Positions 56,109-64,000 of a stretch of 64,000 nt of DNA are shown here, piece after piece. The notes under the pieces were generated by a model. The model had not been told where the DNA came from. It saw only the letters and a list, made by a program, of their open reading frames with translations, and did not search any database. The stretch spans positions 1 through 64,000 of the forward strand of contig CAZDXN010000002.1 in the NCBI GenBank assembly GCA_964509695.1, in the 5' to 3' direction. This DNA comes from 2-01-FULL-50-23 sp964509695. GTDB taxonomy: Bacteria > Patescibacteriota > Microgenomatia > UBA1400 > MFAQ01. The translations under genes were made by a program, and so were the position numbers. Position 1 is the first letter of the stretch. Every line of letters begins with the position of its first letter.

Positions 56109-59100
56109 CCCGTAGCCATCTCTCAATCTTTCTCCTCTTCTTCCGGCCGCGCCGGCGGCGGAAATACCGTTACTATAGGCTCTATTTCAGACGGGAAAAT
56201 CTACCAAAGTGTGAACGTCGGCGATACCTCCACGTATGATTTCTCGGCCTATGTCTATGACGCCACCACCGGCAACGTCGGCGGGACGGTGACATCCTCT
56301 ATCGCCCAGCTCTACTACAACGGCGCAACCATCGCAACCACATACACCGATGCGGGTTCGGGCTGGTGGAAACTGACGGGGACGTTGACCGGCGCCAACG
56401 CCTCCCGCGAGTACGGCGTCTTGGTCAAAGCCGGGAAAACCGTGAAGGTTGATGATTTTACGTTATCCAAACAAGGTACCTACAGCGTCTATACAACAAG
56501 CGCCTATTCCAACGCGCAGGTCAATACTTGGGATACGTTTTGCGAAGGGACACTGGTTGGTTCCACCTGCACCACGGACTCGACCGCCACCGGTAACGCG
56601 GCAATCAAGTACCAGCTTTGTACCGATGACGGCTCCACCTGCCAATCCGGTTCGTCTTGGAAATACTGGACAGGGTCTGCGTGGGCTGCGGCGACTGACA
56701 CCACAACGACAGTCAACAGTGCTGCCCAACTGACACAATCTGCGATGCAGGCGCTCCCGATTACCTCCCAAAAAATTTCGGTGAAAGCGATCTTGACGTT
56801 TGGCGGGAGTGATACGCCACTCCTCCCCCACGTTTCGATAGGACTGACCACGGATACCACGGCTCCAACGACCAATGCTTCAGCAATCGCCATGACCCGC
56901 TCAAGCGGCGGAACGAGTATGTCCAGTAACGACTGGAGCAAAGGCTCATCACCATACTTTTCCTGGACGGCTGGGGCGGATAACGCGGGCGGATCTGGAC
57001 TCAAGGGGTACTGTTTATACTTGGGAACTGATTCTGCGGGAGCACCATCGACAAGTAAGGGACTTTTGGGCACTTCGCCCGTTTCCACAACCGGTACTAC
57101 CTGCCAGTTTATCGTCTCGGCAACCAGCGTCGATCTGGCTACCAGCGGCTACATCGGGACGGCACTCACCACCTCCAGTTCACCGTACTATTTTAATATC
57201 AAAGCTGTGGATAACTCTGGAAATATTTTTTCCGGCACGAGTGTCCAGTTTCAATTCCGGTTTGACAACACCGTGCCGACAAATACATCCTACATCTCCT
57301 GTGCGTCCGGCTCGTTTTCCAACGTGGCGGATATGAATTTTAGCTGGCCTATTTCCGGAAGCGCTGCCTCTTCCGATGCCAATGCCGGACTTTTAGGCTG
57401 GCAGTACCAGATCAACTCGACGTCGGGAACGTGGCTCGGGACAACCACGGAGGCACTCCTTGGAGTGACCAACTATATTCCCTCTTCGGCCACGTCCCGC
57501 ACCCTGTCGCAATCCCAGGATGGCAGCTCCATCGTCACCGGAACCAACGTGGTGTATTTCCGCACGGTGGACGCGGCGGGCAACCCATCGGCCGACTCTA
57601 CCATCCGCACCTGTAACCTCTCGTATGGCGGAGCTGCTCCGTCATTTGGCGGGACGGATACCGTGACGGTGACACCCACCACGTCGACCGCAAACTCATA
57701 CGCGCTTTCCTGGCCGGCAGCTACCGCCACATCCGGTCAAACGGTAGCCCATTACTACTACATGGTCAATACTTCGCCTCCAAGCACGCTTGCCACCCTT
57801 CAGGGAAACGCGTCCACCTATATCGACAACGGAACCACAAGGACTGTCTCTGCTGCGGCTCTTCCGAGCGTGAACAAGGGAAGCAATACGGTGTATGTGG
57901 TGGCGATTGATAATGCAAGTACGCCCAATTACTCGCCCAGTAACGTCATTTCCGGCACGTTTACCTTGAGTTCAACCGATCCGGACAACGTTGGGAGTCT
58001 GGTGGCTTCCGACAGCAGTATCAAATCGTCATCCCAGTGGAACGTCACGCTGACCTGGGTTGCACCCACATATCAAGGAGCAGGAAACCTAACGTATCTG
58101 GTCAAACGGTCAACAGATAACAGCACCTTTACGCAAGTCGGAACCTCAACAGGTTTGTCCTATGTGGACAACGCTCCCTCATCAGCGCTGTACTACTACA
58201 AAGTGTATACCAAGGACGGCGCCAGTGCTCAAAGTTCGGGAACAAACGCCGTATCGATAACGCCGACCGGAAAATGGACGAGCGCACCGAGCCTTTCCAC
58301 CGGTCCGGATGCCGGCAGTCTCACGACCAAAAAAGCGACGATCACCTGGACAACGTCCCGGTCTGCCGATTCAAAAATCCAGTACGGAACAACCTCGGGA
58401 AGCTACGGATCGGTCGAGCCGAGTAATTCATCGCAAGTCTCTTCCCATTCGATTCAGTTGACCGGTCTCAATCCGGGCACCACCTATTATTACAAAGCCA
58501 AATGGACTGACGAAGACGGCAACACGGGTACATCTGGTGAGAAAAGTTTTTCGACAACCTCGGCCCCAACCGTGAAAGACGTTTTGGCCAAAAGCATCGG
58601 ACTGACGACGACCACGATTCAATACACCAGTCTCAACGCCAGCAAGGTGAAGATTTATTACGGCACCACCACATCCTTTGGCGGATCAAAAGAGGTGTCC
58701 ACCTCGACCTCGGAAACAACCTATACCACAGAACTCACGGGGTTATCTGACGGCACGAAGTATTACTACAAGATCAATACTTTTGATTCTGATAGCACGG
58801 AGTACGAAGGAACAACGCTCGACTTTACCACCCTGCCCCGGCCAAAAATTACCAATGTCCGTATTCAGCAAGTCGCCAACACCGCGCAGTCCACCATTCT
58901 CATTACCTGGACCACCAACACCGACGTGTCTTCCATCGTCACCTACTACCCCGAAGGCCAGACCGGGTACGCCAGGGATGAAGTCAACGTGGCGCTCACC
59001 CGCGGTGACCACCGGATGATTGTGCGGGGTCTTCTGCCGCAAACGGATTACCTGCTCGTAGTGAAGGGTCGGGATAAGATTGGCAACGAAGCGGTGAGCG

Positions 59101-59525
59101 ACTCCCAACGGCTGACCACCGCTACCGATACCCGACCGCCACAGATTTCAGACCTGCATGTGGAGGGAAGTAACATTCCGGCAGTCACTCAGACTGCCCA
59201 AGAACAAACCGCCCAGCTCATCGTGTCCTGGAATACCGACGAGCCTGGTAGCTCTCAAGTAGAGTTTGGCGAAGGGACGGGAACGACGTATGCCCAAAAA
59301 ACCCAGGAGGACAGCAATCTGACGTTCAATCACATCGTCATTATCTCCAATCTTACGCCATCAAAAGTGTATCATGTGCGATCCGTCTCCAAAGACAAGG
59401 CTGGAAATATCGGCAACTCCATTGACACGGTCACGATTACCCCCAAAGCGACGGAAAATGCGCTTAACCTTGTCATCACGAATTTACAGGGGGCCTTTGG
59501 CTTTTTAGGAGGCTTGAAAAAATAA
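56016..59525 (+). CDS. DGR target protein, part after the in-frame TGA (VR and stalk)
   Basis: 1,169 codons in the same frame as 54864-56015, with no other stop. It starts inside the variable repeat (ending YIGFRCASD), then has a jelly-roll, carbohydrate-binding-like region (about 56211-56490), several beta-sandwich domains and at least three fibronectin/phosphatase-N-like repeats (ATITWTTSRSADSKIQYGT near 58340, STILITWTTNTDVSSIVTYY near 58890, AQLIVSWNTDEPGSSQVEFG near 59210). There is no LPXTG motif. The first internal start candidate is GTG at 56211, without a ribosome-binding site. Preservation of this frame argues that a full-length protein of 1,553 residues is made at least sometimes. 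Confidence 0.82.
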   Translation, partial: NDASVAGAFTASLGGTPGDTGGYIGFRCASDPVAISQSFSSSSGRAGGGNTVTIGSISDGKIYQSVNVGDTSTYDFSAYVYDATTGNVGGTVTSSIAQLYYNGATIATTYTDAGSGWWKLTGTLTGANASREYGVLVKAGKTVKVDDFTLSKQGTYSVYTTSAYSNAQVNTWDTFCEGTLVGSTCTTDSTATGNAAIKYQLCTDDGSTCQSGSSWKYWTGSAWAAATDTTTTVNSAAQLTQSAMQALPITSQKISVKAILTFGGSDTPLLPHVSIGLTTDTTAPTTNASAIAMTRSSGGTSMSSNDWSKGSSPYFSWTAGADNAGGSGLKGYCLYLGTDSAGAPSTSKGLLGTSPVSTTGTTCQFIVSATSVDLATSGYIGTALTTSSSPYYFNIKAVDNSGNIFSGTSVQFQFRFDNTVPTNTSYISCASGSFSNVADMNFSWPISGSAASSDANAGLLGWQYQINSTSGTWLGTTTEALLGVTNYIPSSATSRTLSQSQDGSSIVTGTNVVYFRTVDAAGNPSADSTIRTCNLSYGGAAPSFGGTDTVTVTPTTSTANSYALSWPAATATSGQTVAHYYYMVNTSPPSTLATLQGNASTYIDNGTTRTVSAAALPSVNKGSNTVYVVAIDNASTPNYSPSNVISGTFTLSSTDPDNVGSLVASDSSIKSSSQWNVTLTWVAPTYQGAGNLTYLVKRSTDNSTFTQVGTSTGLSYVDNAPSSALYYYKVYTKDGASAQSSGTNAVSITPTGKWTSAPSLSTGPDAGSLTTKKATITWTTSRSADSKIQYGTTSGSYGSVEPSNSSQVSSHSIQLTGLNPGTTYYYKAKWTDEDGNTGTSGEKSFSTTSAPTVKDVLAKSIGLTTTTIQYTSLNASKVKIYYGTTTSFGGSKEVSTSTSETTYTTELTGLSDGTKYYYKINTFDSDSTEYEGTTLDFTTLPRPKITNVRIQQVANTAQSTILITWTTNTDVSSIVTYYPEGQTGYARDEVNVALTRGDHRMIVRGLLPQTDYLLVVKGRDKIGNEAVSDSQRLTTATDTRPPQISDLHVEGSNIPAVTQTAQEQTAQLIVSWNTDEPGSSQVEFGEGTGTTYAQKTQEDSNLTFNHIVIISNLTPSKVYHVRSVSKDKAGNIGNSIDTVTITPKATENALNLVITNLQGAFGFLGGLKK
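56143..56155. other. Hairpin downstream of the variable repeat
   Basis: CCGGC, loop CGC, GCCGG: a short GC hairpin 34 bp after the VR. In the Bordetella phage DGR a hairpin close after the VR assists homing. This one is shorter and further away, so the role is uncertain. Confidence 0.3.
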
Positions 59526-59529
59526 CATT

Positions 59530-60291
59530 ATGACCAACGCCACGATTCATATTGCTCATGTTTCCAAATCATTCCACGTCGGAGTGCAGGATGTGCCGGT
59601 ACTGAGAGATATCTCCTTTGAGGTATATCCCAATGATTTCTGCGTCATTTTTGGCCCATCGGGGTGCGGCAAATCCACGCTCCTGCATACGATTTTGGGG
59701 CTGGAAGCGCCAAGTGCGGGAACCTGCACGTTTCTTTCTCAAAATTTGTATGAGGGCATGGATGAGGACGAGCGGAGCGATTTTCGCAAAAACCACGTGG
59801 GCATGGTTTATCAACAGCCCAACTGGATTAAGTCGCTCACTGTTTTAGAAAATGTGGCCTTTCCATTGATACTGATGGGGAAACCAAAGGGTGAAAGTTT
59901 GGAAAAGGCAAACGCCATGCTCGAGGTCATGGGGATGCGTGACTGGTCGGGGTACGCTCCGACGGAACTCTCGAGCGGTCAGCAACAAAAAGTGGCTCTG
60001 GTTCGGGCGCTTGTGACCAATCCCGAAGTCATTATTGCCGACGAACCAACCGGAAACCTGGATTTTGAATCGGGTCAGGAACTCATGCAGTTGCTCGTCA
60101 CTCTCAACAAGGAACAGGCAAAAACGGTTCTCATGGTCACCCATGACTTGGAATACTTAAAATTCGCCAAAACGGTGGTCAAGATGTTTGACGGCGCCAT
60201 CGCCGGAGAATACGCGGAAAAAGACAAAGAAACGTTACTGAAAGAGATTAAAGGGAAACGAGGGAACGGAAATATAATATGCCAACGCTGA
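59530..60291 (+). CDS. ABC transporter ATPase, MacB/LolD type
   Basis: A 253-residue ATPase: Walker A GPSGCGKST, Q-loop VYQQPNW, signature LSSGQQQKVALVRAL (second Gly of LSGGQ replaced by Ser), Walker B VIIADEPTGNLD and switch His in MVTHD. This matches the MacB/LolD mechanotransmission group. The gene begins 4 bp after the giant DGR target stop, with no visible ribosome-binding site, and overlaps the permease by 13 nt, so the three are probably one transcript. Confidence 0.9.
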   Translation: MTNATIHIAHVSKSFHVGVQDVPVLRDISFEVYPNDFCVIFGPSGCGKSTLLHTILGLEAPSAGTCTFLSQNLYEGMDEDERSDFRKNHVGMVYQQPNWIKSLTVLENVAFPLILMGKPKGESLEKANAMLEVMGMRDWSGYAPTELSSGQQQKVALVRALVTNPEVIIADEPTGNLDFESGQELMQLLVTLNKEQAKTVLMVTHDLEYLKFAKTVVKMFDGAIAGEYAEKDKETLLKEIKGKRGNGNIICQR

Positions 60292-62318
60292 AAGAAAAAA
60301 CCACCATATCTTTCATCAACCTTAAAACCGACTTCTGGAAGCTGGCGACATTTGTGCTGCTTCTCATCGTGTATCTTCTGGCCAAGATGGCAACGTCTCT
60401 CGTCTTCATGTTGGAAACAAAAACCCACGGACTCGGACAAAAACTCACCAAAAACTCATTCTTTGCAAAAGTCTTGCTCAAATCAAAGAACGCGTATGAC
60501 CGCATCACCGTTATTTTGGATCATCAACAACCCGGATCCATTTCCAGAATCGAACTCATCGAACTTTCGTTGCGGAACATGAAATCAAAAAAAACACGGA
60601 CGTATATCACCATCGGCGGCATGACGATTGGTATTGGCACGATTGTTTTTCTCGTTTCCCTGGGCTATGGGGTGGAACAGCTCGTCGTGACCCGCGTGGC
60701 CAGACTCGAGGAGATGAAACAAGCGGACGTTTCTCCTCAAGCCGGAGGAAAAGTAAAGATTACCGATAAGACGCTCTCCAATTTTAAAGAAATTCCATCC
60801 GTAGATATGGCGCTTCCCTTGATCGCGGTCGTGGGACGGGTCAGTTATTTAAACTCGGTCACGGACATGGCGGTGTATGGCGTCACGACCGATTATCTTA
60901 AGCAATCCGCCATTAAACCGGTGGACGGAAAAGTGTTTGAGAGTAACGACCTTTCTTTTGACGTGTCTCACCTCAAAGGGCAGGTAGCCGGCGTGTCAAC
61001 GGACAGAAAAACCGGGACGATAGGTGAAAAAATCCAGGACGTCGATTTTACCATTGATCCGGGAACGTGGATTCGCGTCCGCGAGAATCCGTCAACGACT
61101 GGCAAAATTATTGGGTATACCAAACGCGTGGAAGGGTCTCCGCAAGGAGAAGAAATCTGGGGAGGGAAATATGAATCAGATACCGGCGTGGGGACATTTG
61201 GAGAAACGGAAGACGGAAAAACGATCGGGAAATGGATACAATCTGACGTGCTGCTCTGGAAAAGCGAAAAATGCGATCCGGCCACTCAAGGTGACTGCGA
61301 GGGTGGAAAGTATTTGGTGGCCCGAGGTGAGGACAACAAGCAAATTCAAAAAACAGGATATATTGCCGAAATAGGGATCAAACTCTCCGGTGTCAACTTG
61401 AGTGAGCCGAAAGTTTTGGGAGTAACTACGGACGCGTCGGGTAGCGCACAGGTAAATTGGGTCGAGATTGCGTCGGAAGCGGGCATTATGAAACCGCCGG
61501 ATACAAAAACCGTTGATCTTTCCACGTCTGCCAAACGCGAGGCGGTGGTGAATCGGGCCATGCTCTCGGTGTTGGGCATTAAAGAGGCTGAAGCCCTTGG
61601 TAAAAAGTTTATGACCTCGTTTGTGGTGGTTGGCGATCTGTTAAGCGACTCCACGGCAAATATCGAATCGTCTCAAGCGGAATACACGATTGTCGGCGTG
61701 ATCCCCGAAGAAAAAACACCATTTTTTTACGTGCCATTTCTTGATCTCCGGAGTTTAGGCATTGCGAATTATTCCCAAGCCAAAGTGGTGGTGAAAGATC
61801 AAAATGAACTTGTCAAAACCAGACGGCAAATTGAGTCCATGGGGTATATGACCCGCTCGGTAGCTGATACCGTAGCGCAAATCAATTCGTTGTTTGCAAC
61901 GGCAAGAACCGTGCTCATGTTGCTGGGAATGGTGGCGCTTTCCGTTGCGGCACTGGGGATGTTTAACACGCTCACCGTTTCTCTCCTGGAGCGTACACGG
62001 GAAGTTGGCCTGATGAAAGCGATGGGCATGAAATCATCAGAGGTGCAGGAATTGTTTTTGACAGAATCGATGATTATGGGATTTTTCGGCGGAATTTTGG
62101 GAATCATGCTTGGCGGGGTCTTAGGAATACTCGTCAGCATCATGCTATCGTTCTTTGCCGTTATCAAGGGTGTGGGGTTTGTGAACATTTCCTATATCCC
62201 TCTCCCGTTTATTCTCGTGATTATCTTCTTATCTCTATTGGTGGGATTGGTGACCGGTATTTATCCGGCACGAAGAGCGACAAAAATATCAGCATTAAAT
62301 GCGTTGCGATACGAATAA
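60279..62318 (+). CDS. MacB-like permease with extracytoplasmic SH3b-like insert
   Basis: A 679-residue protein: an extra N-terminal transmembrane segment (about 22-45), a second helix at about 108-130 (TYITIGGMTIGIGTIVFLVS), an extracytoplasmic MacB_PCD region, and a C-terminal FtsX domain with three helices ending in GIYPARRATKISALNALRY. About residues 263-365 contain WIRVRENPSTTGKIIGYTKR, which has the signature of a bacterial SH3 domain, a wall-binding module unusual in this place. MacB-type systems couple ATP use to periplasmic or surface events without transporting across the membrane themselves. Confidence 0.85.
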   Translation: MPTLKEKTTISFINLKTDFWKLATFVLLLIVYLLAKMATSLVFMLETKTHGLGQKLTKNSFFAKVLLKSKNAYDRITVILDHQQPGSISRIELIELSLRNMKSKKTRTYITIGGMTIGIGTIVFLVSLGYGVEQLVVTRVARLEEMKQADVSPQAGGKVKITDKTLSNFKEIPSVDMALPLIAVVGRVSYLNSVTDMAVYGVTTDYLKQSAIKPVDGKVFESNDLSFDVSHLKGQVAGVSTDRKTGTIGEKIQDVDFTIDPGTWIRVRENPSTTGKIIGYTKRVEGSPQGEEIWGGKYESDTGVGTFGETEDGKTIGKWIQSDVLLWKSEKCDPATQGDCEGGKYLVARGEDNKQIQKTGYIAEIGIKLSGVNLSEPKVLGVTTDASGSAQVNWVEIASEAGIMKPPDTKTVDLSTSAKREAVVNRAMLSVLGIKEAEALGKKFMTSFVVVGDLLSDSTANIESSQAEYTIVGVIPEEKTPFFYVPFLDLRSLGIANYSQAKVVVKDQNELVKTRRQIESMGYMTRSVADTVAQINSLFATARTVLMLLGMVALSVAALGMFNTLTVSLLERTREVGLMKAMGMKSSEVQELFLTESMIMGFFGGILGIMLGGVLGILVSIMLSFFAVIKGVGFVNISYIPLPFILVIIFLSLLVGLVTGIYPARRATKISALNALRYE

Positions 62319-62339
62319 TCTGGTTCTCAACAAACGAAT

Positions 62340-62368
62340 TTGCATTCCTTGATCTTGTCTGATATACT
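62340..62368 (+). promoter_or_regulatory. Promoter of the type IV secretion module
   Basis: TTGCAT (62340-62345), a 17-nt spacer and TATACT (62363-62368), with a TG one base before the -10 (TGATATACT). It lies in the 135-bp gap after the permease gene. The leader of about 80 nt contains the hairpin at 62401-62426 and a strong ribosome-binding site. Confidence 0.6.
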
Positions 62369-62400
62369 AACGATCAGTTCTTTGGGAAACTCAAGAACTC

Positions 62401-62426
62401 TGCCACCATCATAGGGTGGCATTTTT
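62401..62426 (+). terminator. Leader terminator or attenuator before the pilin gene
   Basis: TGCCACC (62401-62407), a 7-nt loop, GGTGGCA (62415-62421), then TTTTT. It lies between the promoter at 62340 and AAGGAGGTG (62440-62448), which precedes the ATG at 62454. It can end transcripts from upstream, or attenuate those from the local promoter. Confidence 0.65.
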
Positions 62427-62453
62427 GTACATGACCATTCAAGGAGGTGAATT

Positions 62454-62786
62454 ATGAAAAAGATTATTGTCCTAAACGCACTCATTATCATTTCACTGCT
62501 TCTGGCAGTTCCCGTGTATGCGGCATCAGCCGATGTGACCAAGATTGAAACATTTATCAAAAGCGCCATTCAGGTGTTAGTCACGCTTGCCGGTCTTATT
62601 TCCGCCGGGTTCTTTGTCTGGGGCGGGGTCGGATACATGACGAGTTCCGGCAACCCGGAAATGCTTGATCGTTCCAAAAAAACCATTTGGTATTCAGCGA
62701 TTGGTTTAGCGGTTGTACTTGGAGCATTTGTTCTCACAAACATTGTCTCTGATTTAGCAACCGGAGCATTCGGGGTAACGCCGTAA
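62454..62786 (+). CDS. VirB2-like type IV secretion pilin
   Basis: A 110-residue protein with a signal peptide (MKKIIVLNALIIISLLLAVP, cut near VYAAS) and two hydrophobic helices flanking a short basic loop with TSSGNPEMLDRSKKTI. This is the layout of the T4SS pilin group of Patescibacteria and Firmicutes, which builds conjugation channels. A perfect AAGGAGGTG ribosome-binding site precedes the ATG. The two-helix part is homologous to the N-terminus of the next protein. Confidence 0.8.
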   Translation: MKKIIVLNALIIISLLLAVPVYAASADVTKIETFIKSAIQVLVTLAGLISAGFFVWGGVGYMTSSGNPEMLDRSKKTIWYSAIGLAVVLGAFVLTNIVSDLATGAFGVTP

Positions 62787-62815
62787 CCCCCTCAATCTTT
62801 GGCCTATGAATCACT

Positions 62816-64000
62816 ATGAAACGAATCGTATTGGCACTCAGCACCATACTGATACTCCTTCTTGCACCCTCAGTGGCATATGCCGCAACGAATGCACCCT
62901 CGGAGGTAACGGCGTTTACGAGTGACGCCCTTTCCATCATTACGATGATTTCGGGCGCAGCAGCGGTCTTTTTTTTAATTCGCGGCGGATACGTCTACAT
63001 CACCTCAACGGGTCGGCCTGATGCACTTGAAGATGCAAAGAAAACGATCCGCAACGCTTTACTCGGACTCGTACTCGTCATTGCAGCCAACGGGATTGTG
63101 TCCCTACTCCAAGGGGCGCTAGTAGGCAATGGGGACGCTGGCACGATAACGAATCTCCCATTAACCCAAATTGAAAGCGTCCCGCCAAACGAGGGATTAA
63201 CCCAAGTTCTTATCGATGCCGTCAATGGCTTTATCCAAAACATCGTTGAAAGCTCAACCAAGCCTATTGTAGATGGCATCATGAGCTTTCTATCAACCAC
63301 GCCGACACTTTTAACCAATGCAACTATCGTCAAGTTCTGGCTGATTATCCTAGGAATTACCGACACCTTGTTTGTCCTGGTGATAGCGCTTCTGGGACTG
63401 CAGTTTATGAGTGCTTCTACCTTTGGTTTTGAAGAAATTGAGTTTAAACATCTCCTGCCCAGGATTGGACTTGCTTTTCTGGCTGCGAATGTTTCACTGT
63501 TTCTTGCCGACTATGCCATCCAAGCCAGTAACGCCTTGGTATCTGGGGTTCTCTCGGCCACCGGCGGTCTGAGCCAAGCCTGGATAAGTAATGCAATAAC
63601 TGTATCAAATCTCACCAACGGTACGGCGCCGTTTATTATCCTGATTTTTCTGCTTATTTTTCTGATTATTTCCATTGTTTTACTCCTTATGTATATCAGC
63701 CGGTTGATTGTCATTTCACTCGGGGCAGTGCTTTCACCCTTGGTATTTCTGTTATGGGCAATGCCCAAAACTTCTGACTTTGCGGAAATGGCCATCAGGG
63801 GCTATTTTGTGTCCGTGTTTACGATTTTTGTACATGTGGTCACCATTCAACTGGCTGCAGCTTTTCTTACCTTACCAGAACAGACCGGTAATTCGCTCAT
63901 TTCCATTGCGGTGGCAATAGGCCTTCTGTTAACGCTTCTGAAAATCCCCACCTTTTTGATGCAACTGATTCTTTTTTCGTCCCGCGTCGGATCGGTAAAG
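62816..64000 (+). CDS. VirB6/TrbL-like protein with N-terminal pilin-like domain (partial)
   Basis: 395 codons run off the right edge. A signal-like segment (MKRIVLALSTILILLLAPSV) is followed by two helices with ITSTGRPDALEDAKKTIRNA in the loop, an ungapped match in pattern to the VirB2-like pilin gene just upstream. After a linker (residues about 105-180) come at least six more transmembrane helices of the VirB6/TrbL type. VirB6 is the polytopic core of the inner-membrane channel. A fusion of a pilin-like module with a VirB6-like module is inferred. The start ATG at 62816 is 29 bp after the pilin stop. Confidence 0.75.
   Translation, partial: MKRIVLALSTILILLLAPSVAYAATNAPSEVTAFTSDALSIITMISGAAAVFFLIRGGYVYITSTGRPDALEDAKKTIRNALLGLVLVIAANGIVSLLQGALVGNGDAGTITNLPLTQIESVPPNEGLTQVLIDAVNGFIQNIVESSTKPIVDGIMSFLSTTPTLLTNATIVKFWLIILGITDTLFVLVIALLGLQFMSASTFGFEEIEFKHLLPRIGLAFLAANVSLFLADYAIQASNALVSGVLSATGGLSQAWISNAITVSNLTNGTAPFIILIFLLIFLIISIVLLLMYISRLIVISLGAVLSPLVFLLWAMPKTSDFAEMAIRGYFVSVFTIFVHVVTIQLAAAFLTLPEQTGNSLISIAVAIGLLLTLLKIPTFLMQLILFSSRVGSVK

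Larger units (their letters stand above)
43884..64000. mobile_element. tRNA-Leu-integrated conjugative-type element carrying a DGR
   Basis: It begins at the 3' end of tRNA-Leu with a large serine recombinase and continues to the right edge without a second attachment site. It holds an XRE regulator, a TraD/VirD4-like coupling ATPase, a Replic_Relax-type protein, DUF2958, a complete DGR, a Fic protein, KilA-N and BRO-N proteins, an ABC pair, a VirB2-like pilin and a VirB6-like protein. Base composition changes inside it: 45-50 kb and 53-55 kb are AT-rich, while 55-62 kb is clearly GC-richer with C-ending codons, suggesting a mosaic. Relaxase and VirB4 are not in the window. Confidence 0.75.

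Noticed and set aside
53579..64000. A second variable repeat for the DGR
   Set aside because: The conserved 3' end ATCGGGTTTCGTTGCGCCA occurs only in the template and at 56086 in this window; other targets may lie outside it.

Overview
The window reads as a chromosomal segment of a small-genome bacterium of the Candidate Phyla Radiation (Patescibacteria), possibly Microgenomates-like. This is inferred from gene content: a trigger factor without a PPIase domain, compact type IV pilus and ribosomal/translation clusters, a short PheT without the N-terminal tRNA-binding domain, a short LspA and YebC, and many conserved proteins without known function. UGA is an ordinary stop codon here (several genes end in TGA, often in ATGA overlaps), so the UGA-glycine code of Gracilibacteria/SR1 does not apply.

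Chromosomal part (1-43883). 1-6987 holds a divergent pair, a lipoprotein-maturation pair (Lgt-like, LspA-like) with a DksA-type zinc finger, a pseudouridine synthase, a Kef-type antiporter, a LytR_C protein, a TPR protein, a short YebC and a membrane protein. 6988-7947 has no gene but many inverted repeats. Next come a Xer recombinase, a TrpR-like regulator with repeated operators, and a minus-strand cluster of NUDIX, gyrA, ppa, gyrB and a delta-prime-like clamp-loader subunit. 15788-27730 is a complete type IV pilus locus: pilB, pilT, pilC, a separately transcribed probable major prepilin, pilD, eight further pilin-like proteins, and pilM, pilN, pilO. 27731-29066 is a cluster of palindromic repeats around an isochorismatase-like gene and a GIY-YIG nuclease. 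29075-43752 is housekeeping: khpA-rpsP-rnc-nusB-rpmF-recG, a class A PBP, pheST-rplT-rpmI-infC, a RecB-like Fe-S nuclease, a class III aminotransferase, tRNA-Val and the trigger factor.

Integrated element (about 43884 to beyond the right edge). A large serine recombinase gene runs into tRNA-Leu(TAG), which marks the probable attachment site. The element carries an XRE regulator with operators, a TraD/VirD4-like coupling ATPase, a replication-relaxation-type protein, DUF2958, a diversity-generating retroelement (DGR: avd, template repeat, reverse transcriptase), a Fic protein, BRO-N and KilA-N proteins, a giant surface protein holding the variable repeat, a MacB-like ABC pair, and the start of a type IV secretion module (VirB2-like pilin, VirB6-like protein).

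The main result is the DGR. Template (50843-50960) and variable repeat (55991-56108) align over 118 bp without gaps. Seventeen of the 18 differences are at template adenines (14 A to G, 2 A to T, 1 A to C). In both copies the codon where this C-type-lectin family normally has a conserved Trp (TGG after Arg-Gly-Gly-x) is TGA. This stop is the only interruption in a 1,554-codon frame encoding an N-terminal membrane anchor, an FGE/C-lectin domain and a long fibronectin-like stalk. The third base of the stop is an adenine and so a possible target of the retroelement's own mutagenesis; A to G there restores Trp and the full-length protein. The retroelement could therefore act as an on/off switch for its target as well as a diversifier. 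This is an inference from sequence and can be tested with reads.

At least eight start codons lie 6-7 nt behind a good -10 hexamer, which suggests that leaderless transcripts are common in this genome. Several genes of the element instead have strong Shine-Dalgarno sequences.
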